Shown one piece after another: positions 37,317-49,200 of a stretch of 64,000 nucleotides of DNA. The DNA is taken from positions 833,024,353 to 833,088,352 of the forward strand of contig CM057338.1 of assembly GCA_030015575.1 (NCBI GenBank). Reading direction: 5' to 3'. Under the pieces are notes generated by a model. It was not told the DNA's origin. It worked only from the letters and a program-made list of their open reading frames with translations, and did not search any database. The stretch comes from Agapanthus africanus (lineage: Eukaryota > Streptophyta > Magnoliopsida > Asparagales > Amaryllidaceae). Every line of letters starts with the position of its first letter. The stretch's first letter is position 1. The position numbers were made by a program, and so were the translations under genes.

Positions 37317-39530
37317 ATGCTCCAAGTCGCAGGAGAATTGAGCACATCAGCCCTACGGTCTGGATCATACATCCTGCAAAACCGTATACAATCCACGGGC
37401 GTAAATAACCCCTATCTCTCCCAAATCTTGCCGGTGAGACTACTTTTAAAGTCCCACCAGCGGCAAAGAAAAGAAAAGAAAAAAAAAGAAAAAAAAAGAA
37501 AAAAGAAAAAAAAGGTATGTCCACAAGAAAAACGGGCACGGATGAAAACCCGAAAGGGCTCCGTGAGTAAAAACAGCAGGACTACCGGCAAGTTTGTGAT
37601 AACCCGAAAGGGCGCAAACTTGTGAAAAGAGATGAAATACACTCGCAAAGTCCTCTCGACCTTGTGAGGAGAAAACCCCTGCGTGAGATCCTTACGACTC
37701 ACAAAGGAGCAACACACAAGGAATTCTCACGATTCCTAAGGAGAACATACACCTGCGAGATCCTCTCGACTCGTAGGGAGAAAATGCTTTTATGAGACCC
37801 TCACAGCTCATAAAATTGAAAAGCCTTAGGTGATAAGGACCCAAACCTGTCTCCTAAGCCATCGTTCCCCAACTGGCAACGGCAAATGATGAGTCGCTCC
37901 TGGCATTTCGCTTCAGTGTTAGCGGTGCTGATGCCGACCAAAAACCCAAATCCCAAGTCCTCCCAAGGCAAATGATGAGTTTCTCCTGGCATTATTCCAG
38001 TGCAGCAATGCTGATGCCAAACAAGATCTAAATTCCAAGTCTCCAAACGACGAATGATGAGTGGCTCCCGGTACCATATTCCAGTGTAGCGATGCAGACG
38101 CCAACCAAAATCCAATTTCTCAAAATTCTCCAGCCCTACGGCCTGTCCCCAAATTGACTGCCGTATACAATCCACCGGCTCAAATAATTCTTGTCATACC
38201 CATGCCCCACCACAATCACAAGTTACGCGGCTGGTCTCCGCCTTTGGAATTATGCTCCTTTGAGAAGACCCACTCATGTGTCCTCACGATACATGAGGAG
38301 AACAAACCTTTGTGGGATCCTTACGAATCATAAAGGAAAAACACACTTAGGAGTCCTCACGACTCCTAAGGAGAAAATACACCTGCGGGATCCTTACGAC
38401 TCGTAGGGAGAAAATGCTTTTATGGGACCCTCACGGCCCATAAAATTGAAAAGCCTTAGGTGATAGGGACCTAAACCTGTCTCCTAAGCCATCGCTCCCC
38501 CAACAGGAATAGGCAAATGATGAATTGTTCCTGGCACGTGTGCTTCAATGTTAGCAACGCTGATACCTACCCTAACCCTAAAATCCCAAACTCCAATCCA
38601 ATAGACCCCTAAGTCTTTAAACTAGGAACAGATGACCCCTAAGTCGTTAAACTGGGAACAGATGACCCCTAAGTCGTTAAACTGGGAGAGGGAAATCTCC
38701 TCATGGCAGATGATGATTTGCTCCTGGTACCATATTCCAGTGCAGCGATGCTGATGCCAAACCAAAACCAAAATCCCCAAATCATGTCATGACAAATGAT
38801 GATTCGCTCCTGGTACCATATTCCAGCGTAGCGATTCTGATGTCAACCCAAATCACATCAAGTCAAACAACCAATGACCTTCCTGGCAGAATCAAATTCC
38901 ACCTCGGAAACAAGTCAAATCCAGAATCGACCGTCCACGTCGCTAAAATGGCAGCACCGACCGTCCACGTCGCTAAAAAAGCAGCACCGACCGTCTAAGT
39001 CGCAAAGAGGGCAGAACCGACCGTCCACGTCGCTAAAATGGACGCATCGACCGTCCAAGTCTCTAAAAGGGCAGCACCGACCGTCCAAGTCGCAAAAAGG
39101 GCAGCACCGACCGTCCACGTCGCTAAAATGGCAGCATCGACCGTCCAATTTGCAAAAGGGGCAGCATCGACCGTCCACATTGCTAAAAGGGCAGCAACGA
39201 CCGTCCAAGTCATGAAAAGGGCAGAATCGACCGTCCAAATCGCTAAAAGGGCAGCATCGACCGTCCAAGTCGCAAAAAGGGCAGCATTGACCGTCCATGT
39301 CGTAAAAAGGGCAGCACAGGATTCCTACAAAGCGGGAACCAGATCACTCCGGGCCAGGGAAACGTCTATCACGGACACTCCATCTCAGAGACATGTCAAG
39401 CAACGACCGTCTATGTCGTAAAAGGGGCAGTGCCAGCTTCCCAAAAAGCGGGAACCAAATCAGGTCGCCTCCAAGTAAAAGAAGATCCATCAATTTCATG
39501 CACACGACCTACATATGTGGTGTGCATTTA
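37317..39530 (+). other. Tat 3' non-coding region, rich in tandem repeats
   Basis: No pol homology. It contains an A/G-rich tract at 37460-37515 and repeated CTCACGACTC(C/A)TAAGGAG-type units at 37640-37800 and 38270-38410. Degenerate units of about 80-90 bp carry GATGAGT(C/G)GCTCCTGGCA...GCGATGCTGATGCC, at 37885-38110 and 38515-38840. The 30-bp array at 38925-39320 follows. Repeat-rich 3' regions are known in Tat/Ogre elements and can seed satellite DNA. Confidence 0.75.
38925..39320 (+). repeat. 30-bp tandem array, about 13 copies
   Basis: Unit close to ACCGTCCACGTCGCTAAAA plus GGGCAGCACCG. Because 30 is a multiple of three, several frames stay open on both strands, for example minus-strand decapeptides DLDGRCCPFS. 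These open frames are a by-product of the repeat. Confidence 0.9.
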
Positions 39531-39546
39531 TTGATGGGGGGCAATT
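39531..39546 (+). other. Tat polypurine tract
   Basis: TTGATGGGGGGCAATT directly before TGTTGGGG of the 3' LTR. Confidence 0.8.
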
Positions 39547-41217
39547 TGTTGGGGTAAAAATTCACACGCGGGTTGACCAAGTCAAAATCAAAGTCAACCC
39601 CAAACCAAGTGGGCCCAAGCCCAGATCCAGTGGGCCTATGCCCGGGTCGAGCCCGAACATGAAGCTGCCGGCCTCTCCCCATGCCAAAATGCAAATTTTT
39701 TAATAAATAATTTTGTTGTATTTCTTTTATTCTATTTTATGAATAAATGTAAGAAAAACAGGCATAAAGCCAAATTTTTGTAAAGCCCATGGCTTATGTG
39801 CAAAAATAAATGGCACATGAGCCATGGGATAGGCAAAATGCCATTTTGTGAAGCCCAAGGGGCTATGTGTAAAGTGTATAGCCTATAAAGGCAAGGATAA
39901 TGAAAATATCTCACAAATTTTTCTCTCTCCAAATTTTTTGTTAGATCTGAGATCTCTCTCCTTCCTCAAGATTCTAAAAACCTTCTTCTTTCTTTTGAAT
40001 TAAATCAAGAGTTTTACTCTTCATTTTATAAAACTAAATAGTTTTTCACCACAAAACCCATAAAGGGGAACACAGATCTTCCATTAGATCTCAAAAAGAA
40101 GAGATTTTTAACATCTCACATCTCTTGATCTTCAAGATCCTGCCAACAGAGGAGGAAGAAGGAGACCCATCTCCAAAAACCCCACTTTGGGGAAGAACTA
40201 GGGCTCAAAGGGAGAAGCCCTTCATCAGCTTCAAAACAGCATAGGAGTTTTCACTCCACCCTGATTTCTCTTTCGAGAATTTCTAGGGCTAAAAGCCTCT
40301 TTTTCTCGCCGGCGCCCAAGCGCTCAAGCGCCAAGCGCCCACGTACCGTCACGTGGCGTGCTAGCGCTCGAGCGCAAAGCGCCCACGTGCCGACACGTGG
40401 CGCGCTTGCGCTCCAGCGCCCTGTGCTCAAGCGCAAAGCGCTCACGTGCCGACACGTGATGCCCTTGCGCTCCAGCGCCCAGAGCAAGCGCAAAGCGCCC
40501 ACCTGCCGACACGTGGCGCGCTTGCGCTCCAGCGCCCTGCGTTCAAGCGCAAAGCGCTCATATGCCGACACGTGGCGCGCTTACGCTCAAGTGCCCAGCG
40601 CTCAAGCGCAAAGCGCCCATGTGCCGACACGTGGCACGCTTGCGCTCAAGCGCCCAGCGCTCAAGCGCAAAGCGCCTACGTGCCGACACGTGGCGCGCTA
40701 GCGCCTAAGCGCACAGCACCTAAGCGCACAGCGCTCAAGGCGCTGACCCCACCTGTCCTTTGGGCGCTTTTCCCTTTTTTTTTATATATATACATGTATA
40801 TATATGTACAGATACACACACACTCCACAACATTGTCCCCCCCAAAAAATTATTGGGCCGGGGCGCTGCCCCGCACCCTGCAAGGGGGCTGCTAGCTCCC
40901 TTGACCCCCAGCCCGCTATCTAGGTAGCGGGACCCCCGTAAAACTCTGCGTGGCTCCCGATATGTCCAAACCCCCCTCCAAAACAACACACACGTACACT
41001 GCACATTGAGTTCGCATGACCAGTTTAACCCGTTAATCGGAGGTTCCCTCGCCCCAAAGGCGAGGAGTAATTAACGGCAGCTTAGTCCGCAGCTGCCGGA
41101 GATTCGGATCTCCACAATCATTAAACCTCGGCCTACCCTAGGCAGGGGGAATCTATAGTACGCCTGAAAAGCGCACGCGTATTCCCATCTCAATGGGGTG
41201 TCGAAAAACACCCTACA
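39547..41217 (+). repeat. Tat element 3' LTR (1671 bp)
   Basis: Direct repeat of 27580-29172. The G-box minisatellite is at 40314-40735 with seven units and nine CACGTG. A TATA box is at 39884-39891. Confidence 0.95.
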
Positions 41218-41222
41218 CCGGG

Positions 41223-42380
41223 TCCACCATGTACCCGCAATCGGCCTCATCCGCCTCCTCGAATCGGGTTTCACATGTCGCTCTCAGCACCGAGAAAACA
41301 CATGCTGGACGCACTGAAATATCATATCAAGGGTAACCGGGTTTTTAAAACAATTATATATTCTCTTTTGAAATACCCACGGTTCCCAAATCTAGAAAAA
41401 TATCATAGAAACAATATATCTCAATGCGTATAATCAGAAAGCATAATGTATACGGCATGTAAAAGAAATGTGAGCATATCGGTATGTCATGCAACACGGA
41501 ATAGTAATATGCACATATTTAGGGAAGACCGCTTCTTTAAAATGAATCAGCTTTAAAAAGTATCATGCGGTTCCCAAATCTCTAATCAAGCCAGAATCAT
41601 CAATGTATGTGCAAATACGTATGCATGCACGTATGGGTGTACAATAGGAATACACAGTATATAGGTACACAAGTATGCCATGCAAGGGTCATATCCTGAA
41701 TGCAACAGTACTACAGTGTAGTGACATGGCAATTATTGATGATGAAGTGTGTGAGCCGGCGAGCAGTGTACGTGGAACATACGCATCATCGATAATGGTG
41801 CTGGTGTCCTAACAACATGGTTGTAATATAGAAAAAAACATAAGCAATGCAATGCAAATAACATGAATATGCGAAATGGAATAATCAACGCAACAGTGAA
41901 GAATCTACCTCAAAAAATATATCATGTAGCTTGCCATTTGAAATAAGACGAATCGGGGTTTTTGGTAAGATAAGGGCTACGGTGTTTTAAGAACAGATGC
42001 GACGTTGAAAATATCCGTAGAATCCCTTTTGCCTATCTTTAAAATATCCCCGATTCGTTAGTTTTTGAAATAGGTATGACTCGGGTCTAGTCTAACATCT
42101 GCTATGCAAACTACAGATCTAACTAACAAGTCGATCGGGAGGGATATGGAAACCACCTAAATCTGAGTCGATATATATACAAATATACATATAAAAGTCG
42201 GTGATCCCGCCTCAATAGTATCACATACGATACAATATACATCATATAATATTCTCGAGTTATGAGTGCGGATCTTTCATCAATATATAGCAAGTACGTA
42301 AATCCGTCGTACGACATCCCAAATCTGGGTGCGGGTCAATATGACGGTCAGCTCATTAATTACTTGGTATCCTTATCATC
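41223..42380 (-). repeat. LARD-B 5' LTR, segment 2 of 3
   Basis: Matches the left LTR from about 19749 to 20903. It ends at TCATC (42376-42380), the target of Copia-2. Confidence 0.93.
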
Positions 42381-44334
42381 TGTTAGTGTATATGCCCTAG
42401 GGGCCATTATTGTATCATACTAGATTGTATATTACTTAATGGAAGCTTGGGATATTCACAGTTATATATACAGTCTTGCTAAAAATGGTAGTATGCTACT
42501 TGGTTTGTGTCTACTTTAATATGTGCATATGTTTCTTGTAACGTATCACTTATACATATTAGTAGAGCCCATAGGATCTTTGCTTGATTACCAGCGTCGT
42601 GATGGCAGTCACACTAGTGGGGGCTGGGTAGTGTATAAGCAACATCCTATACATGTCCCTAGTCGTAGGATTATCGAGACAGGGCATCGATATTCCAGAG
42701 TAGACTGGTGTGTACGCTTCTCATCCCAGTTGGGAAGATGGTCTGTCCCATAGCCATCAGTACGTAGTACTGGAGATAGTATACAGGTGCTCGTTAGGTT
42801 ACGGGTACACCGGACAGGACTCGCCGGGAAACTGATTGGTTGGTATTATACCCATCGTCAGTTATCAGTTCCCAGGTGACATGAGTACAGCATAGTCCGC
42901 AGACTTGACACTGCTACTTCGCCTCGAGTGTGTCCCACTGTTCTTAGATTTCTACCCTACCACGGCTCAAAGGAGTCGTGCAAACAGGTAGCAGTTGGGT
43001 GCAGTCCCGAGCACTTGGAGGCAGTGGCGGTTAGATATGATTCGTCTCTCCCGGTATTGGGAGATGATATCGCGCTGTGTCAGAGAGCCATTACGCAAAG
43101 TCCCTGGCCAGGGCAAGCGAGATATACTGGTAGGTTCCAGTAGCTTCTCAGGGTGTAATGGGCTTCGCTCCGACACGACTTATACAGCTATTAGGGGACT
43201 GACGCTTGCCGCCCCCTAGGCTTGATATGCGATAGTCTTAGACGAACAGACCGGACTGTACGGAGATTGTCACATCAGGCTCAGTGGGAGTTCGGATGAT
43301 TTTCCTCATCGGCCTTCTTATCGACATCTACCTGGGGACCGTTACGTACAGCTAGTGCCGCTTGCGGTTTGTGGTTAAACCCACTGCCAGCGTAGTAGTC
43401 GAGTCTCTAGAGTCCCACACAGAGAGTTTCCCTACTCCAGACGAAACGATATAGAGGTCGTATGGTTTTACGACAAGGGTCCGGACGCATACGTGTGTTT
43501 ACGCACGTACGACATCCGGACAGTTTTTACTAGTCGGCTTTGGTTTAAGCCAGTTACTAGTATCCGGTTATTGGATTTATACAGTCTAAAGTTTTTCCGT
43601 GTTTTCACGGATAGGAGGGGCGTTCTCGTAATTGCGCGAGAAGCTTCTAGAAGATGGTGACTAAGGAAGTTTAGGTGGCATATACATTGAATGAGATTAG
43701 TGAGTCATATGGATGATTCATCCATGTCATTAATGCTTCATAATTGCTTAATGACTCATGGAGATGAATCACCATAAGATATTTATCAAGCATGGTTGTA
43801 AATCATTTTCTTTTCTTTTCTTGAAAAACAATAATGCTTGATATATATTATGATAGCTCATTTTTCTCATTTCATTATCATGTTCATCTTCTCTCTCCTC
43901 AAGCTCTCTCTCTTCAAACCCTAATCCTCCCCTCTCATGTGTTGAGTACAAGGGTTAGCTAGACTAATACATCCATAACCTCACTCTATATCACCTAGTT
44001 AGCTTAGATTAGCGATTTGAGCAAACTAGTTATCTCAAGTTTGAGATTAAGCTTGGCGTAGGAACTTTCGGGTGGATCGTCTTTGATTCGAGAAGGTCGT
44101 TGAGGTGCCGATGTTCCAAGGAGCCTACGAGGAGTGGAGGACAGCGATGAAGACCCGAAGGACATGGTTCTTGAGGTATAATCACTTCACATAGTAGTTT
44201 AGAACTTCTATGATTGTTGTTAGTTATCGTTTAGCTTCGATTCATGCGGTTAGTCGATGTTTAAGCAAAGAACAAGATCGTTTTTCATATTTCCGCCCCC
44301 CCGCAAGTCGTGGGGTGTTGCACATCGACATACA
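42381..44334 (+). repeat. Copia-2 5' LTR (1954 bp)
   Basis: Direct repeat of 54285-56236. It lacks the GTCAA array of Copia-1; the corresponding zone at 43690-43775 has inverted TGAGTCAT / ATGACTCA motifs (bZIP-type core). A GATATATATTA TATA-like stretch is near 43839. Confidence 0.96.
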
Positions 44335-44335
44335 G

Positions 44336-44347
44336 TGGTATCAGAGA
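44336..44347 (+). other. Copia-2 primer binding site (initiator tRNA-Met)
   Basis: TGGTATCAGAGA, one base after the LTR. Confidence 0.93.
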
Positions 44348-44542
44348 CTCGCTAAACAATAAATAACTCACTTGCAAAATTGTATGAATTTCGAACGAAA
44401 AAAACCAAACCGGAAAACCCCGATATCATGAGTTTCTGTCGATTTTTAAATGAGGTCCAAAAATTTTTCAGGGACCTTCAGAAAGCCTTAAATGATAGTA
44501 TTAGAACACCCAAGAAAACTGGGCTCATGAATCGTCTAAAGA

Positions 44543-44589
44543 GCCGCGGAACCGCGGCGGATCCCACCGATCCGCCGCGATTCCGCCGC
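44543..44589 (+). ncRNA. GC-rich leader hairpin of Copia-2 (candidate cis-acting RNA)
   Basis: Arms 44543-44563 and 44569-44589 pair at 19 of 21 positions around a 5-nt loop. Relative to Copia-1, three adjacent stem pairs near the base have changed on both strands together, and the loop-proximal pairs differ as well. It starts 207 nt after the primer-site start. Confidence 0.7.
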
Positions 44590-45033
44590 CGAGTTGCCGA
44601 TTCATTAGCCCAATTTTCCTGTGTGGGTTCTCTGTGATATTTGGTATTTTCTGGAATTTTTTAATTTTTGCTCAGGTTTCAGATTTACAGAGAAGTATTG
44701 GAGCAAAATTAAATGTGTTTAATCGATCGAAATTATACGGTATTTGCTTGTTGGATTATATCTGTGTTTGTTTTATGTGTTCGTAAACCTTCCCTAACTG
44801 CTAGTATGTCGGTTGGCAGGGGGTTGCACATATCTGTGATGTTATATATAACTGTTTGTGTATATAAACTGTATTGGACTGTTGTGGTGATTTGCTGGGT
44901 TTTGTGATGGGTTATTGTATTAATTCATTCGATGTAATTGTAATAAGTTGTAATATTATTTTGCGGGGCACATCCAGGTTGCGGTTGTAACCACCGTTGT
45001 ATTATTTCTTTTTACTGTTTTTGTTCCTAGGAT

Positions 45034-45137
45034 AGACCCAAGGTGGGGTGCACAAACTACCGGGTATTTTGAAGTGTTGAGGCAGACCGCTTCACTTCTG
45101 GTACTTGGCGGGTAGTTTGCCGTACCCGTAGGGGTCT
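45034..45137 (+). ncRNA. Conserved leader stem structure of Copia-2 (candidate cis-acting RNA)
   Basis: AGACCC pairs with GGGTCT, and GGTGCACAAACTACC with GGTAGTTTGCCGTACC. Inside, TGAAGTG faces CACTTC. The outer stem is shared with Copia-1 while the inner helix differs. Confidence 0.5.
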
Positions 45138-45588
45138 GGGGTGGGATTATAGCTATTCATCACAACTGTGTAATCCGTCTTTTCTTGCAGGCTCAAAAGA
45201 AACGCGGATTACTTGCATATCCAATAAAGTTTATCTGTGATCTGGAATGCTTATTATTGCGTCTGACGAATGTACAATGTCTATATATGATAGCTATTAG
45301 ACGTCACTTATGTTTTACACCAGCGCTAGCCCAGCCCCCGCTCTGTCGTTAGTTAAGTAACCTAACGGGTGATGACGGGACCCGTGGCGAATGCGGATGG
45401 CATAAGAGGACGTGGTATTTTCGTTGTTTTCTGCAATGATAAGATTAAAAGATGGGACGCATTATTATAATGCAAAGAAAATAAACCATAGTTTTATCAT
45501 TGGAACAAATTTAAAAGAAACCACTCGGTTATTTTAAAAGATCGGATTTTTTAAATTGCGGAGCTTTAACCACTCCTTTTAAAAAGTA

Positions 45589-45804
45589 TCAGGTTCCTTC
45601 GATTATATCAAGTTCACTACGTTCACGGTTTTGCCAAAACCAGTCGTAGCCCTCCGTCATTTCAGTTAAATATTCAGTAGTATTCAAGCTATGTATTTTG
45701 ACCTTCGCCAAGGCATAGTGATTGGTAGCTGTTGGATATTTATCTGTAGCATAGATAGATGCGTTGGTTTGGGACAGTCGTACTACTATTTTGGCCTTCG
45801 TCAA
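45589..45804 (-). CDS. Antisense 71-codon ORF in the Copia-2 leader, unknown
   Basis: Counterpart of 13745-13963 in Copia-1. The two align without gaps over about 216 nt, with blocks of 24 and 36 identical bases, but most differences are amino-acid changing. No family recognised. It may be a chance frame over a conserved RNA element. Confidence 0.25.
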   Translation of the reverse strand: MTKAKIVVRLSQTNASIYATDKYPTATNHYALAKVKIHSLNTTEYLTEMTEGYDWFWQNRERSELDIIEGT

Positions 45805-45892
45805 GGGTATGTACGAATGGGTTCAAATTAACCTGGATAATGACGGGTAGAACTTGACATGTGACTTATGATATGTTGGCCTTCGTCAAGGT
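45695..45892 (+). repeat. Three copies of a leader motif in Copia-2
   Basis: Variants of TTTTGGCCTTCGTCAAGG at about 45695, 45788 and 45874. They are the counterparts of the Copia-1 triple motif with matching spacing. Confidence 0.75.
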
Positions 45893-46265
45893 CATAAGAG
45901 CATGGGACAAAAATCCATATCGGGAATTTCTAAGGAAACTGAAATTTGCAGAAAGAGCATACCATTTTGGAGTTTGATGAATGTTGGTAGGATTCCTTCA
46001 ACATTATCATACGATGATATTTTGGATCCCGATCCTACTGAGAGTATATACTACTTATCAGGAGATTCGTCACTTAACGATCAATGCTATAAACCAAGTA
46101 GGTGTCAAGAAAGGTGTCAGCGGGGCTACGCCCCCAGAGAAAAGAGGTTATTTAATTAAGGAACTTCGCGAAAGCGTTGGAAAACCTCCCTCGAAGTATC
46201 GACACTAGCCTGGCTGAACGGTTAAGCAAGTATTGTACGGTGAGAATAGTCCTGGCTAATTCTTC

Positions 46266-49200
46266 TGTAACATTTTCAAAAATATAAAATATTAATTTTG
46301 GGAATTTTTATAATTTAATATTATTTTACTGATTATTTTAATATTAAATCTATAATTAAATGCAATTAAATAGGAAAAATGTTAGAAAAATTATGAAAAA
46401 TTATGGAAAATTCTAAAATAGGGTAAATTAGTGAATTATGACATTTTAAAGTTTTTGTGATTAGTTTGACACTAATTTAGTGCTAATCGCGATTAAAAAT
46501 CGCTAATCGGGTTTTTTGGCAATTTTGTGCAAAACTTGCACATATCACTTTTTCTACACTTGTGCATTTTTCTTGCCATGATTTATCATTTGGGTTTACT
46601 ATTCTTGTGAGAAGGTTTGGATTTAAAAGAAAAGGGAAAGAAAATGAAATGATGAGGGTAGGTAAGAGAGAGAGGTGGACCTTTGACTTATGACCCTTAG
46701 CCATTTTCTCTCCCTCTCATTTCTCTCCCTCTTCCTCCTTAGTTGCTGCTGCTGCTGCCCTAGCCCCTTTCTCCCCCTCTTCAATCCCTCTCTTCATCTC
46801 AAAAGCAACCCCAAAACCCCAATCCCATTTCATTAAAATTGTGCAAAATCCCTAGATCTACACATGGAGCTAAAGAAGCCAGGATTTTAGCCACTAGGGG
46901 CAACTCAAGAATTTTCTTGAGTTGCTAATGGAGGTAATTACTGAACCATTAGCTTAATTATAGCCTTTCCTATAACCCCATGTTAAGATTTAACCGATAT
47001 TGTGTGATATTATGGACTTGGTGAAAACCTAGTTAGGGTTTGAGAGAGGGAAATTGATGTTGTATTATGAAATTGAGCTCAGTAGAGGTCTTACCAACAC
47101 CCTAGTGTTTGAATTGGAACCCAAAACCTGAAGCTTAAACCAGAATACGGATTTTAGAAACCGATATCGGGGAAATTATGGAATCTATGAAGGTTAATTG
47201 GAATCTGCTATCATACGAGGTATCCTAAAATAAAATTGAGTGGACAGTAGCATGTGCAGGCACCCAGGAAGCTAACCCCAAGACCCTAGCCCCCAACTCC
47301 CTAACCCGGCCGCCAATTTTCCTCTTTTGGCCGCAAATTGCGGCCTGGGTCCCACCATTTTGGGTCGTGTTGGTTCTGTGGCTCCTACATGTTTATGTTA
47401 GGCCCCTGGTATATATAGATTTGTGTAAATTGACCTAGGGTGAAATCTGGGACATATATCCTAAATTGCTGTTTTGGATTCGTGTTTCTGTATTCCGTAT
47501 TTTTGATTCTGAAATTGTGGATTGTGTTTTGCCTCGACTATTTGGCGTTTATACGACGATATAGAGGATTTATTGCTGGTTTTGAAGGCGTGCCATAGGT
47601 TTTCACCTATAGGCCCCCTTATCGTATCGTTTTGGATTTCATGCGCCGTTTTAGCTTGGATTTTGTTTTAATGCGCATATACGATATTTGATGTGTAGGT
47701 ACCCATGAAGACTTCGGGACGACAAGCAAATGCGTGGTGACGTCCGCAAATGATGATGCAAGGTGAGTAGATCATATCTACAGGGGGAAGTCGGGTGGAT
47801 GGCGTATAGCACCCCCGCAGTCCGTAGATAGATTACTATGTAGTTTATTGTGATAATAGGTGTATTATGGATAGTGTAGGGTTAGAAGTGACTAGTGTAG
47901 TTCATAGTCGCGAACCCTAGGATAGAATTACACCTACACACACCCTTGCTTATTACTTGTACTTGCACGGTGTTTGATGATATGGGATGACTTTGGAGAT
48001 GAGTCGATGATGTGGGCTTGGTGCCACGAGATCGGTGATTTGATATGATTCATATTTGGGATATGACTTGTGATTCTTGCGGGCTTGGGTTATGTGTTTA
48101 CCCCCGCATGCATACTTTATTGATGGTATCGATTTGTACTAGACATAGAGTGGTACCCCCAGATTATATGATCTGATGATAGTGATACCTGTTATGTGAC
48201 GAGATAGTGAGATGTTGACCTGTACCCAGCTTTTGGGGATGCCGTACGATGATTTACCGTACGAGCCGATATTGATGATAGATCCGCACTCATAACTCGA
48301 GGATTCTTACGATATGACATTGAGGCGGGATCACCGACTATATATCTATATATATATACATTGACTCAGATTTAGGTGGTTTCCACACCTACCCCTCCTG
48401 ATCGACCTTATACTTAGATGTAGTTTGTATAGTAGATACTTCACTGTGGTGTTGATTTTTTAGATTCTGCATTTTCATGCTATTCGCACTGCTGGCATAT
48501 GTTCATTGCTATATTATTATCATGCTGATAGGACACCAGCACCATTATCGATGATGCGTATGTTTCACGTACACTATTTTGCCGGCTCACACACTTCATC
48601 ATCGATAATTGCCATGCCATTGCACTGTAGTACTGTTGCATTCATGATATGATTCTTGCTTGGCATATTGTACACATGTACCTGTACACAATCATAGATG
48701 ATTCATTCTAAAGGAGCGGTTTCCCTCGACATATGCACATTACTATTCCATGTTGCATGATTTCCGATATGATTACCTTTCTTTACATGTCGCATACATC
48801 ATGGATTGATTGCATAGCATATCGCATTGGATTTATTCTTGATGTGGATTTTCATGTGATTTCTGATTTTGAGGACCGTGGGATTATTTAAGAAAAGATG
48901 CTTTATTATGAAAAACCCGGTTCCCTTGATATGATATTTGGGGCGTCGCCCCGTGTTTTCTTGGTGCTAGAGGCATGTATTGAGAGAGGGATGACCCGGA
49001 CTGACGGATTCCCGATATATACTCAGAGAGAGGGCTGACCCGGAATGACGGATGCCCGATGTATTGAGAGAGGGATGACCCGGACTGACGGATTCCCGAT
49101 ATATACTCTGAGAGAGGGCTGACCCGGAATGACGGATGCCCGATGTATTGAGAGAGGGATGACCCGGACGGACGGATTCCCGATATATATACTTTGAGAG

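Larger units (their letters stand above)
27580..41217 (+). mobile_element. Tat-lineage Ty3-gypsy element, plus strand, decayed gag-pol
   Basis: LTRs 27580-29172 and 39547-41217 run TGTTGGGG...CCCTACA. CCGGG at 27575-27579 and 41218-41222 is an exact target duplication. The order is LTR, primer-like site, upstream ORF1 region, gag, protease, reverse transcriptase, RNase H, second archaeal-type RNase H, integrase, then a 2.2-kb repeat-rich 3' region and a purine tract. The second RNase H marks the Tat/Ogre/Retand clade (established for the family). By eye the first 750 LTR bases differ at about 20 positions. Confidence 0.96.
44348..46265 (+). other. Copia-2 5' leader, proximal part
   Basis: Colinear with the Copia-1 leader and interrupted at 46266 by a solo LTR. 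It resumes at 50391-50526 up to gag. It holds the hairpin, the stem structure, the triple motif and the antisense ORF described separately. Confidence 0.8.

Noticed and set aside
37466-37515. A/G-rich tract after the Tat integrase as the polypurine tract
   Set aside because: It is 2 kb from the 3' LTR; the G-run at 39531-39546 directly abuts the LTR and fits better.
38874-39421. ORFs of 113-127 codons, one Cys-rich with decapeptide repeats
   Set aside because: The 30-bp tandem unit is a multiple of three, so open frames are automatic; there is no independent coding evidence.
42523-43219. Short plus-strand ORFs repeated at 54427-55123
   Set aside because: They lie in the Copia-2 LTRs and are duplicates by LTR origin.
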